Source of the DNA: Xanthomonas hortorum pv. pelargonii
Lineage (GTDB): Bacteria > Pseudomonadota > Gammaproteobacteria > Xanthomonadales > Xanthomonadaceae
DNA: 64,000 nucleotides
Direction of reading: 5' to 3'
Assembly: GCF_024499015.1 (NCBI RefSeq)
Contig: NZ_CP098604.1
Location: forward strand, 248,001-312,000
Shown: positions 39,770 through 47,697 of the stretch, piece after piece
How positions within the stretch are numbered: the stretch's first letter is position 1
Layout: the number at the start of each line of letters is the position of its first letter
The notes under the pieces: generated by a model
Database searches by the model: none
Seen by the model: the letters and a program-made list of their open reading frames with translations, nothing else
Told to the model about the DNA's origin: nothing
Program-made: the position numbers and the translations under genes

Positions 39770-42220
39770 TCACGTCTTCCCAAGCATCCGCATCAGATTC
39801 GGCACCCCCCTGCCCTGCACATAGCGATCGCGTTGCAGGTCGGTACTGGTCTCCAGCAGCAGTTGCTTGACCCGATCCGGAAAGCCGATGAACTCGCGGC
39901 GCGCCGAGAGAAAGCCGGCCAGTACGCCGGAGACATGCGGTGCCGCCATGCTGGTGCCGCTCATCTCCACCATCAGGCTGGCCGCATCGTTCGGGTCGAA
40001 GTCGTAGTAGGCCGACAGGATCTTTTCGCCTGGTGCGACCACGTCGGGCTTGCCGCGCCCGTCGGCGGTCGGCCCGCGCGACGAAAAATACGACACGCCG
40101 TAATTGTGCGGGCTGCTCTTGTGCACCGAGCCGACCACGATGGCGTCTTCCAGATTGCCCGGGTCGCTGATCGACAGATCCATGTTGGCCGGATACGCAT
40201 CGCCATCGTTACGCATCAGCCAGGCCATGCCCTCGTTGCCAGCGGCAACGACAACCAGTACGCCTTGCCGCCATAGCCGGCGCAACTCGTTGCACAACGG
40301 CGTAAAACCGCAGCCGTAACTTTCCGGGTCGAAGTAGCCGCCCAGGCTCAGGTTGACCCCGTGGATGACCAACTCGCCTGCGCGCTCGTTGATCGCAGCC
40401 ACTTGCTGCACCGCCTTGATCATCCAGGAATCGCGGCCGTTTCCGGCGTCGTCCAGCACCTTGAATCCATACAACTGCGTGTCCGGCGCCATGCCGGCGA
40501 ACTCCTGTGGTTTACCGGGATTGTCCTCCACGTCCGCGATCACAGCCCGAGATTGGCCGGCGATGATGCCGGCGATATGGGTGCCGTGCCCATGCCGATC
40601 GAGTCTGGCGAATGCATCGCCATCTGCGCGCGTCAATCGTTTAGGCGCGCCACGCCGCGTGCAATCCCATTGCGCCACCACGCTGTCACGCTCGCCTTTC
40701 ACGAAGAAATGCGGATGACTGGCCGCGATGCCGGTGTCCAGCACCGCCCAGCCGATCTGCTGCCCACGCGCGCGATACGCGGTGCGCGCAGCATCGGCAT
40801 GCAAGACGTTGCCGGAGACGTTGATCAGCGCGCGCTTGCCGGCATCGCGCCACACGCGCCGGAATCCGAGTGCACGGTAGCGATCCTGCAGCGACTCGAT
40901 CTCGAAGCGTGTCAGCCGCGCCGAGACGAAACGCTGCAAGCCGTCTTCCAGTTCGATCGCCTCATCCAACGCGTCGCCGCTCAAGCCGGTGCTGCGTGCA
41001 GCGGTCTCGCGCAGCTGCGCCAGCAGCAGCGCACGCGTGGCGGCCGGGTCGTTGCCGAGCAGGCGACGATCCAGTTCGATCAGCACTTCGTGCCGATGCT
41101 CGGACCCATGCGCTTCCAGCTGCTCGCTGAGATCCTTGATCAGCACTGCGTTGGACACCGGCTGATCGAAGCCCACGCCGACGGCCTCGCGCACCGCCGC
41201 ACGCACCTGCGGAATCGACAGATAGCCGGAGCCCGAATGGGGGTTGTGCTGCCAATCCGGATTCAAGCGTGCGTCCGAGAGGTTTTCAAAACGTCCCTTG
41301 GCATTGGCGATGTCGTCGCTGAGATCCGGATCCAGCGCGATCGGGTCGCGTGTTTCGGCCACGTTGATCCAGCGCCGCACGCACTCGGGAAACGGCAGCT
41401 TGCGCGTGCCGGTCCAGCGTTTGAACATGCTGCGCACTTGCGGCAAGCCCAGGGGCGAGCCCAAGGTAAGGAACAAGCTGACCTCGCACTCGGCGGCCTG
41501 CAGCTGGCGCAGCACATCGAAGGCGATCATCGAGCCCTGGCTGTGCGCGACCACCACGAACGGCCCGCCGCCCGACCGCAAGCGCTGCGCCAGGCTTTCG
41601 CGCATCAACGCCGCACGCTCGGGCACGAAGAACAGATCGTGCACGTCCTGCAGCAGCGCGGCAGAGATCAAGCGCAGCAGCACGCGGTTGATCGCATCGA
41701 TCGGGCCTTTCGCCTGCACGTCACCAACGGCAGGCGTGGCGGACGCAGTGTCCAGCTCGTCCAGCAAGCGATGCAGATCGCTGCGTTCCTGCTCGCTCTG
41801 CGCCAACGCATCGGCGAGCAGATGCAGATCCTGCTCGCCCGGCACCAACCCAAGCGTACTCAAGGCGCGCTGCACACTCTGATTGAGCGCAGGGCCGACA
41901 TCGCGCGCATCGCAACTGCCGGGCTCGGCGACCGGATACCGCTCGCGATTGACCCAGTACGCCAGGCGCGTGCGCTCGCCCATCGGCCGCCCGAACAAGG
42001 CCTTGTCCCATTGGCAGCGCAACACCTCGGCCGGCGGCTTGTTGCCGATGCCATGGATGTAGATCACCGTGCGCGCCTTGTCCTGCACGCGGCTCTTCGC
42101 CGTGGTCTGCGGCTGCGCGCTGCGCGCTGCACGTTTGCGCACGGGTTGATCGGCAGTGGCCGCTGGTTTGCGGGGCGCTGCACGCGCAGGCCGTGGACGT
42201 GGGGGCTTGCTGGTCGCCAT
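39770..42220 (-). CDS. alpha/beta-hydrolase fused to a subtilisin-like (S8) serine peptidase
   Basis: An 816-residue protein with no signal peptide; the first 45 residues are a Pro/Ala/Arg-rich, probably disordered tail. Residues about 50-340 form a lipase-like hydrolase: VIYIHGIGN (oxyanion HG, 56-57) and VVAHSQGSMIAFD with a GxSxG-like nucleophile, Ser227. Residues about 485-816 form an S8 peptidase with the complete triad: Asp495 (AVLDTG), His545 (GHGTHIAG) and Ser757 (MSGTSMAAPHVSG). The middle (about 345-480) is helical and unassigned. The basic N-terminus and absence of a secretion signal suggest a cytoplasmic enzyme or an unconventional export route. Transcribed alone, divergent from the tmRNA. 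Confidence 0.88.
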   Translation of the reverse strand: MATSKPPRPRPARAAPRKPAATADQPVRKRAARSAQPQTTAKSRVQDKARTVIYIHGIGNKPPAEVLRCQWDKALFGRPMGERTRLAYWVNRERYPVAEPGSCDARDVGPALNQSVQRALSTLGLVPGEQDLHLLADALAQSEQERSDLHRLLDELDTASATPAVGDVQAKGPIDAINRVLLRLISAALLQDVHDLFFVPERAALMRESLAQRLRSGGGPFVVVAHSQGSMIAFDVLRQLQAAECEVSLFLTLGSPLGLPQVRSMFKRWTGTRKLPFPECVRRWINVAETRDPIALDPDLSDDIANAKGRFENLSDARLNPDWQHNPHSGSGYLSIPQVRAAVREAVGVGFDQPVSNAVLIKDLSEQLEAHGSEHRHEVLIELDRRLLGNDPAATRALLLAQLRETAARSTGLSGDALDEAIELEDGLQRFVSARLTRFEIESLQDRYRALGFRRVWRDAGKRALINVSGNVLHADAARTAYRARGQQIGWAVLDTGIAASHPHFFVKGERDSVVAQWDCTRRGAPKRLTRADGDAFARLDRHGHGTHIAGIIAGQSRAVIADVEDNPGKPQEFAGMAPDTQLYGFKVLDDAGNGRDSWMIKAVQQVAAINERAGELVIHGVNLSLGGYFDPESYGCGFTPLCNELRRLWRQGVLVVVAAGNEGMAWLMRNDGDAYPANMDLSISDPGNLEDAIVVGSVHKSSPHNYGVSYFSSRGPTADGRGKPDVVAPGEKILSAYYDFDPNDAASLMVEMSGTSMAAPHVSGVLAGFLSARREFIGFPDRVKQLLLETSTDLQRDRYVQGRGVPNLMRMLGKT

Positions 42221-42297
42221 CGCTTCGCTCCTTCGTTTACAGATTGTTCCGTTCGGTACGGGACTGAAGCCACTGTAAGCGCTGCGTATCTCACTAC

Positions 42298-42326
42298 TTG
42301 TGACAGGGCGCGCCGATCCCTACACT
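42298..42326 (+). promoter_or_regulatory. ssrA promoter
   Basis: TTGTGA (42298-42303), a 17-base spacer and TACACT (42321-42326) make a good housekeeping-sigma promoter. It lies 30 bases upstream of the mature tmRNA 5' end, consistent with a short 5' leader removed by processing. Confidence 0.6.
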
Positions 42327-42355
42327 GGGCAGGTCAGCGTTTTGATGCTTTCCCC

Positions 42356-42752
42356 GGGGGTGCACTGGTTTCGACGGGGGTCGCGAAGTCGCTTGGCGCA
42401 TGCCGAGGGGGCAGCTTTCCTCGTTAATCCAGCAGCAAACTTTTAGTTGCCAACGATGACAACTACGGTTCGGACTACGCTATCGCCGCTTAACTGGCTT
42501 TAGTTTTAGTTCTACAGCCGCCTAAGGCGAACCCCCGAACCTACTTGTGCCCGTGCTCGTAGATGTAGGGTCATTATCACGGAACCGTCGGTAGTGGCTG
42601 CCTGTCAGCTACCGGTTAGATAAAGCAGGCTGGTTTCCAGGTGCGCTTTGCCAACCGTGCTGCCTGGAAATGAGATCTAACGGAGGGCTAAGCATGTAGT
42701 GCTGGGGATGGAGTGCTTCCGGACGGCGGTTCGATTCCGCCCACCTCCACCA
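42356..42752 (+). ncRNA. ssrA: transfer-messenger RNA (tmRNA)
   Basis: Rescues stalled ribosomes by trans-translation. The 5' end GGGGGUG pairs with CACCUCC near the 3' end to form the acceptor stem; the gene ends in encoded CCA (42750-42752). The T arm reads GGCGGTTCGATTCCGCC. The tag frame runs from the resume codon GCC at 42449 to TAA at 42491-42493 and encodes ANDDNYGSDYAIAA. The 3' end is a classical integration site, and an integrase gene starts 107 bases downstream. Confidence 0.97.
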
Positions 42753-42802
42753 TCTGATCGCGGAAAAGAGCAGTAAGTGCTTGATTCTGCGAAGGTTAGG
42801 CC

Positions 42803-42860
42803 CGGGGTTTGATGTTCAGTTTGAGCCTGCGTTAGGTATCAAACGAGGTATCAAACCCCG
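42803..42860. repeat. inverted and direct repeats upstream of the tmRNA-linked integrase
   Basis: An 11-base inverted repeat (CGGGGTTTGAT at 42803-42813, ATCAAACCCCG at 42850-42860) encloses a direct repeat GGTATCAAAC (42835-42844 and 42847-42856). The right arm touches the integrase GTG start. Such repeats near attachment sites often bind integrase or an excisionase, or autoregulate integrase; function inferred. Confidence 0.45.
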
Positions 42861-43861
42861 TGCCGAAGCCTTATTTTCTGCGCCGCCCTGCTGGGCTTTA
42901 TGTGCGCTTCTTCGTCCCGACCGACCTGCAAGCCATCATTGGCTCGCGCTACCTTGTCCGTCCCGTTCGCTTGTCCCTGGGCGATGCTGCCCGTCTGGCC
43001 GTGGCACGAACTGCTGTGGCACTCTCGCAAGCATTCGATCAGATGCGGCAAGGAACGGGCATGCAGGACGATTTGCTGAGCCAGGCTCTGGCCGCGTTGC
43101 AAGGGAACGAAGCACGCCCCTACACCATCAAGGTCGGTGGCGTGGAGCTCTCTGCCAACGGAGCAGACGATCACGCCCGGCTGCTGGACGCACTGAAACA
43201 CCTCCCCTTTCAGCAACTGGCTTCTGTGAAAAGCGCCGGACCGCTGCTGTCAGAGCGCGCCACCATCCACATCAGTGAAATGCGGCGCGTGGGGCGAAGC
43301 GCCAAAAACGTGCTCGATACCGAACACAGCCTGGGTCTGTTTGTGGCACTTGTCGGCGACAAACCGGTCGAGGACTACAAGACCGATGACGTCCGACAGT
43401 TCCTGGATGCGCTTGAGCACTACCCGAGCAACGCCACCAAGAAGGCGGTGTTCGCCGGCCTCACCCCTGTCGAAATCCTGAGCAAGGCACGGCAAGGTGG
43501 TCATGAACTGCTGAGCATGCGCACCAAGGAAAAGCATCGGGATCGTATTGCCTCCTTCTTCAACGCCTTGGCGAACGAAGACCTGATTAGCAAGGCGCCT
43601 CACAAAGCCATCCTCAATCGTGCCAAGTCGCTCACCGATGAGCCGAGTCGTGATCCGTTTAGCCAAGCCGAGCTTGAAGCGCTGCTCGAACTGAATGCAT
43701 TCACCTCTTGGGCCAAAAAGTATCCGCACCGATGGTTTGGCACGCTGTTGGGATTTGCGACCGGTGCTCGGGTCAACGAGGTCGCTCAGCTATATGTTGA
43801 CGACATCGGCAAGGTGGGCGATTTCTGGGGCGTGCGTTTCAGAGCCGCCAAGCCCGATTGA
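42860..43861 (+). pseudogene. tyrosine integrase truncated by IS insertion (tmRNA-associated)
   Basis: The first 333 residues of a site-specific tyrosine recombinase. The start MPKPYFLRRPAGLYVRFFVPTD fits the DUF6538-type N-terminal domain of many Xanthomonas and Pseudomonas island integrases. A core-binding domain follows. The catalytic domain begins at LLGFATGARVNEVAQLYVDDI, whose Arg is the first catalytic residue. The frame stops at a TGA created by the first bases of the IS at 43859, so the H-x-x-R and Tyr parts are missing. It must have integrated an island at the adjacent tmRNA. Start codon GTG. Confidence 0.85.
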
Positions 43862-43921
43862 TACGCCCAGGGTTTCCTAGACATCTCAAGGCCATGGAAA
43901 ATGGTCGATTCGGAGGTGTCT

Positions 43922-44194
43922 ATGAGCAGCAAGCGGTATACGGATGAGTTCAAGATCGAGGCGGTCCGGCAAGTGACTGATCGTGGGTTCAAGGTGGCAG
44001 AAGTCGCCGAGCGGCTGGGTGTCACGACGCACAGCCTGTACGCCTGGCTGCGCACGTTCGGCAAGTCTGGCGTGGTGCATCGCGCCGAGGTGGACCAGAG
44101 CGCCGAGGTTCGGCGGCTGAAGGCAGAGTTGCGTCGAGTGACCGAGGAGCGCGACATCCTAAAAAAGGCCGCCGCGTACTTTGCCAAGGGGTAA
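43922..44194 (+). CDS. IS3-family transposase OrfA
   Basis: 90 residues. Helix-turn-helix of the Tnp_1 type (MSSKRYTDEFKIEAVRQVTD, then EVAERLGVTTHSLYAWLRTF) and a leucine-zipper-like C-terminus (EVRRLKAELRRVTEERDILKKA). The A6G sequence at 44161-44167 is a -1 slippery site. After slippage the frame is open through 44212 into OrfB, so a fused OrfAB transposase can be made. The seven residues upstream of the chosen ATG are optional. Confidence 0.9.
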   Translation: MSSKRYTDEFKIEAVRQVTDRGFKVAEVAERLGVTTHSLYAWLRTFGKSGVVHRAEVDQSAEVRRLKAELRRVTEERDILKKAAAYFAKG

Positions 44195-44211
44195 AGGCAA
44201 AGTACGCCTTC

Positions 44212-45066
44212 ATGCAAGCCCACTGCAGGGAATTCAGGGTGTGTGCGATGTGCCGGGTATTGCGGGTCAACCGGTCGGGTTATTACGCCTGGTTGTGCTC
44301 GCCCAACAGTGAGCGCGCCAAGGAAGATGATCGCTTGCTTGGACTAATCAAGCACCACTGGCTGGCCAGCGGCAGTGTCTATGGGCATCGCAAGATCACC
44401 ACGGATCTGCGCGATCTGGGTGAGCGTTGTAGTCGCCATCGGGTGCATCGGCTGATGCGCACCGAGGGACTGCGTGCCCAGGTGGGCTATGGTCGCAAAC
44501 CGCGCTTCCATGGAGGGATGCAGTGCAAGGCGGCTGCCAATCTGCTTGACCGACAGTTCGACGTGACGGAGCCGGACACGGCCTGGGCGAGCGATTTCAC
44601 CTTCATCCGCACGCATGAAGGCTGGATGTACCTGGCTGTTGTGATCGATCTGTTTTCCAGGCAGGTCGTCGGCTGGGCGATGCGCGATCGGGCCGACACC
44701 GAGTTGGTCGTGCAGGCCTTGTTGTCTGCGGTGTGGCGGCGCAAACCCAACACTGGTTGCTTGGTTCACTCGGACCAAGGGTCTGTCTACACCAGCGATG
44801 ACTGGCGCAGTTTCCTGGCGTCCCATGGCTTGGTGTGCAGCATGAGTCGGCGTGGCAACTGCCACGACAACGCACCCGTAGAGAGCTTCTTCGGCCTGCT
44901 CAAACGCGAGCGGATCAGGCGGCGGACCTATCCCACCAAGGACGCCGCTCGCGCCGAGGTATTCGACTACATCGAGATGTTCTACAACCCCAACCGCCGC
45001 CACGGTTCAACTGGCGACTTGTCCCCTGTAGAGTTTGAACGGCGCTACGCGCAACGAGGGTCTTGA
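44212..45066 (+). CDS. IS3-family transposase OrfB (catalytic part)
   Basis: 284 residues with an rve integrase core. HTH_21-like N-terminus (SVYGHRKITTDLRDLG). The catalytic DDE triad is visible in ASDFTFIRT, VHSDQGSVYTS and NAPVESFFGLLKRERI. Complete, so the IS is probably active or was recently so. Expressed mainly as the OrfAB frameshift product; the ATG at 44212 is one possible independent start. Confidence 0.92.
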   Translation: MQAHCREFRVCAMCRVLRVNRSGYYAWLCSPNSERAKEDDRLLGLIKHHWLASGSVYGHRKITTDLRDLGERCSRHRVHRLMRTEGLRAQVGYGRKPRFHGGMQCKAAANLLDRQFDVTEPDTAWASDFTFIRTHEGWMYLAVVIDLFSRQVVGWAMRDRADTELVVQALLSAVWRRKPNTGCLVHSDQGSVYTSDDWRSFLASHGLVCSMSRRGNCHDNAPVESFFGLLKRERIRRRTYPTKDAARAEVFDYIEMFYNPNRRHGSTGDLSPVEFERRYAQRGS

Positions 45067-45093
45067 GTGTCTACGGAACCCTGGGCGTATCAC

Positions 45094-45570
45094 ATGAATG
45101 GATTTAAGCTCTCACCCAAGCTATCCACAAAACAGAAGCAACGCCTTGCTCTTGGTACTGGCTTGCTCTTGGCAATTGGAGGCTATGCCTACGCACAGGA
45201 AGCGGTGAATGAGATCTGGGGACCTTTCAACTGCGATACATGTTTGTTGGGCACTCCAATGCCCGATCCCATTACTCAGGTGTTCATTGACACTTGGCGG
45301 TCTGAGATGTCGAGACCTGGGTTCTTTCGATACACATACGATCTCCAACCCGGACACACAATCACAATCTGCAACGGGGGCGCATGTGTGACTTACACAG
45401 GCACTGACAGCGGAAATGTTATGGGCGGAACCGCCACACCGATCACAACGTATCCGCCTGAACCTGGCACTGGTGGCGGCGGTAGTGGTGGCGGTGGCGG
45501 TGGCGGCGGTATTGGCGGCGGCGGCGGCGGCGGCGTGGTCATCGTTGGTCCTCCCACCCAAGAAAACTAA
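45094..45570 (+). CDS. secreted glycine-rich hypothetical protein
   Basis: A 158-residue protein from ATG 45094. The N-terminus MNGFKLSPKLSTKQKQRLAL is followed by a hydrophobic segment (GTGLLLAIGGYAYAQ) that looks like a signal peptide cut after AYA. The mature part has four Cys (CDTCLLG, CNGGACVTY) and ends in a 30-residue Gly-rich tract followed by VVIVGPPTQEN. No family recognised. The ATG is two bases from the IS end, so its native promoter has probably been lost or replaced. GC and codon use are more relaxed than in the core genes, suggesting foreign origin. Confidence 0.5.
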   Translation: MNGFKLSPKLSTKQKQRLALGTGLLLAIGGYAYAQEAVNEIWGPFNCDTCLLGTPMPDPITQVFIDTWRSEMSRPGFFRYTYDLQPGHTITICNGGACVTYTGTDSGNVMGGTATPITTYPPEPGTGGGGSGGGGGGGGIGGGGGGGVVIVGPPTQEN

Positions 45571-45671
45571 ATTTGGGTCAAGCGCATGGCGTTGCCTGTG
45601 CGCTTGAATCCATTTAAGGTCGTGCCTGAGAAGTGGCATGAACACCATAGTGCTGCGGCGGAGTTTTTTAA

Positions 45672-46565
45672 TTGAATAAATCTAAAAAAATAAGTACTTT
45701 TTTCTGCTGCCGCGTTATTGGTTATCGCAGGCGTATTCACCTACGTCTTTTACAGTCCCACCCGTTCACCAGGGTCGACGGTGGACGACAACACAGAGGG
45801 GGCGAAACAGAGGGCACAGCCTAGAGTTTCAGCACCAGTGGCAACTCTGATAGCGGACAGAAAAATAGATAGCGATGTTGTCAAACGACAAGGTCCAAAG
45901 GCTTTCAGCATTGTAAGGAATAAGAAGCGGCCTCCTGGAGATGTTGCGAAGTACATCGACTCTCTTCTTCAACGTTCAGAATCAGGTGATGCTGTTGCTA
46001 CCTACTCAATATATCTCGCTGCACTTGAGTGCAAGAACACTTTGAGTGGGTCTGCTAGCAGAAGTGCGCTTGCGCACCAGGCGTCGGCGACCGGCGAAGG
46101 CTATCTGAAGAGCGCAGAGTCAAGCCTAGATGATTGCGCTAATTTGGCAAATCGCCCAGAGCTTCTGAACGGTGAGTGGCTAAAGAAGGCAGCCGAACAA
46201 GGTTCTCTGGAGGCGCAGTTGATGTACGCCAGAGACACCACTTCCATCATCGGATCAAGGCAGGATTACCTAAAGGATCCCGAGAAATTAGTTCAATACA
46301 AGAAGGATGCTGCACGATTCCTTGAAGGAGCCGCACAGCAAGGTAGTGTTGACGCTCTTCTCGCGATTGCGGGCGACAGTCAGCGTGGAATCATGGCGCC
46401 AAAAGACCCTGTGAAGTCATTCGCATACTACATGGCAGCTCAAAAACTGGATCGAACGTCTACCTCGATAAAATCGTGGATAACTACTCCAGCACCCTTT
46501 CACGAGACCAGATGCGCGCAGCACATGAGCAGGCTGAGGCGATCTATGAAAACTGCTGCAGATAG
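45672..46565 (+). pseudogene. membrane-anchored Sel1-like repeat protein, two frameshifts
   Basis: Tetratricopeptide-like Sel1 repeats are visible (GEWLKKAAEQGSLEAQLMYAR and ARFLEGAAQQGSVDALLAIAGD, then DPVKSFAYYMAAQKL). Read as written, the frame starts at TTG 45718. A better N-terminus comes from TTG 45672 (MNKSKKISTF), which joins the main frame as SAAALLVIAGVFTYVFYSP if one T is removed from the T6 run at 45698-45703. That gives a membrane anchor. Near 46455 a second shift leads to SNVYLDKIVDNYSSTLSRDQ and a natural stop at 46563-46565. Native length would be about 297 residues. Periplasmic scaffold or effector-like role cannot be decided. Confidence 0.6.
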
Positions 46566-46933
46566 GCATTGAGGATGGCATCGTAGTAACTCATTGATGC
46601 AGGCAGGGCGCCATCCCCAAGCACCAAATCTATAACTAATTTTGACAGCTGCCTTTCATCGCTTATCGGGCGCACCGCCTACACACACAAGCGGAGATTT
46701 CTTACAGCTGGCACGCGGGCGATTAGGCATTCTGATTTCGGTTGTCAGGTCAACTCGCGCTGCCAGGATGGCGGCGAATGGATCGCAAGGAGCTATGCGC
46801 CGACACCTGGGAAAGCCGCCGGTCATAGACTGGCGGCTTTTTTGTTGTTGATCACAAGCGAACTCTACAGTTCGGGCTGATATAGCCGATAACGGCAAAT
46901 TTCCCACGAGCAGCTGTCCAATCGCGATGCTGA
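46566..46933. other. 368-base gap with a possible small RNA
   Basis: No convincing coding gene on either strand. A TTGACA at 46642-46647 could be a -35 element, and a strong terminator lies at 46812-46843. The interval would encode a transcript of roughly 170-180 bases with no ORF beginning at a ribosome-binding site. This is also the left boundary zone of the satellite-like element; I could not find a copy of the tRNA-Asn 3' end here by eye. Confidence 0.35.
46812..46843 (+). terminator. strong intrinsic terminator
   Basis: AAAGCCGCC (46812-46820) pairs with GGCGGCTTT (46832-46840), loop of 11 bases, followed by a run of six T in total. Plus-strand orientation. No plus-strand gene ends just before it, so it either ends the Sel1 transcript from a distance or ends a small RNA. 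Confidence 0.8.
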
Positions 46934-47368
46934 TCACTTGCTCTTTTTGCGTCCACCAACAACGATCTGCATGTTGCTTTGATCGATCGATGCGGTGGTA
47001 GAAACCACCGAGCCGATTTCGTTGTTGTTGAACGACAGGACCGGGCCAGCACTAGCCTTGGAAGACGAGGCATCGCTTACCAAGCCCAATGCAGCAAGCA
47101 CAGCGTTGCGGGCAGCTGGTGATGCATCTTTGAAGGCAGACAGCAGGAGCCTATCAGCGGGATCCAACTGCGCGCGATGTCCAGACAGCACATACAAAAC
47201 ATCGACGCCACGGTCTAAAGCGGCCAGTAGGTACGCTCCACCCGGCAGATTGATGTCTTTCTCGAAGTTCAACTGCGCATAGCGCGTGAGGCCGAGCTGC
47301 ACGGCCATCTCTTCCTGCGTCAATCCAAGACGCTTGCGCTCATCCTTCAGGCGTTTCCCTACGGTCAT
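46934..47368 (-). CDS. XRE family phage-type repressor
   Basis: A 144-residue protein. The helix-turn-helix at residues about 5-60 (GKRLKDERKRLGLTQEEMAVQLGLTRYAQLNFEKD) is of the Cro/CI type. The C-terminal part (LLLSAFKDASPAARNAVLAALGL, then FNNNEIGSVVSTTASIDQ) has no peptidase S24 Ser-Lys dyad, so it is not a self-cleaving LexA-like repressor. It is divergent from the gp16-like gene, with a palindromic operator candidate in between, as in lysogeny switches. Confidence 0.82.
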   Translation of the reverse strand: MTVGKRLKDERKRLGLTQEEMAVQLGLTRYAQLNFEKDINLPGGAYLLAALDRGVDVLYVLSGHRAQLDPADRLLLSAFKDASPAARNAVLAALGLVSDASSSKASAGPVLSFNNNEIGSVVSTTASIDQSNMQIVVGGRKKSK

Positions 47369-47382
47369 TCAGGCATTTCCTT

Positions 47383-47404
47383 ACTTGACAATGTTGAGTT
47401 AAGT
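47383..47404. promoter_or_regulatory. operator/promoter candidate of the repressor switch
   Basis: ACTTGAC (47383-47389) and GTTAAGT (47398-47404) form an imperfect dyad with an eight-base centre. It overlaps a TTGACA at 47385-47390 that could be the -35 of the rightward promoter, with CAAAAT at 47408-47413 as a poor -10. Located in the 69-base gap between the divergent repressor and gp16-like genes. Confidence 0.5.
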
Positions 47405-47437
47405 CCACAAAATTCCCAAAGTAAACGGAACCGCCAC

Positions 47438-47695
47438 ATGCCCCGTCAGAGTCAAATGCAGCAGTTCACGCCCCGCAGCCCGGAACAGGCGCGACAGTGG
47501 CTTGAAGCGAATGGCATCACGGTCTCGGCATTCGCCCGGCAGAACGGCGTGGACAGGTCAGTCGTGCATGACCTGCTCCGTGGCCGTTCTCAAGGCAAAT
47601 ACGGCGAGTCCCACAAGGCAGCAATCGCCTTGGGTCTCAAGGCACCACCCAATAGTGCCACAGAAATCCCAACCGCCAAAAGCTCAAGGGGGTGA
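47438..47695 (+). CDS. BcepMu gp16-like phage DNA-binding protein
   Basis: An 85-residue protein. SPEQARQWLEANGITVSAFAR, then QNGVDRSVVHDLLRGRSQGKYGESHKAAIALGLK is the conserved core of the BcepMu gp16 family, a Cro-like helix-turn-helix group found in early regions of prophages. First rightward gene opposite the repressor, so it probably acts as an early regulator. Intact. Confidence 0.8.
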   Translation: MPRQSQMQQFTPRSPEQARQWLEANGITVSAFARQNGVDRSVVHDLLRGRSQGKYGESHKAAIALGLKAPPNSATEIPTAKSSRG

Positions 47696-47697
47696 GC

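Larger units (their letters stand above)
43859..45092 (+). mobile_element. IS3-family insertion sequence
   Basis: A 1,234-base element with TG...CA ends. The left end TGATACGCCCAGGGTT (43859 on) and the complement of the right end are matching imperfect inverted repeats of about 30 bases. It encodes OrfA and OrfB in relative frames 0 and -1. The flanking bases are GAT on the left and CAT on the right, so no 3-base target duplication is seen. The left flank is an integrase gene and the right flank is not its continuation, so DNA next to the IS was probably deleted. Confidence 0.92.

Noticed and set aside
40361..42427. 688-codon plus-strand frame opposite the S8 peptidase gene running into tmRNA
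   Set aside because: Shadow; the minus-strand gene has complete catalytic motifs and the frame overlaps a structural RNA.
45600..46933. Second copy of the tRNA-Asn 3' end marking the left edge of the satellite
   Set aside because: No stretch resembling the tRNA 3' end could be recognised by eye; the left edge is left approximate.
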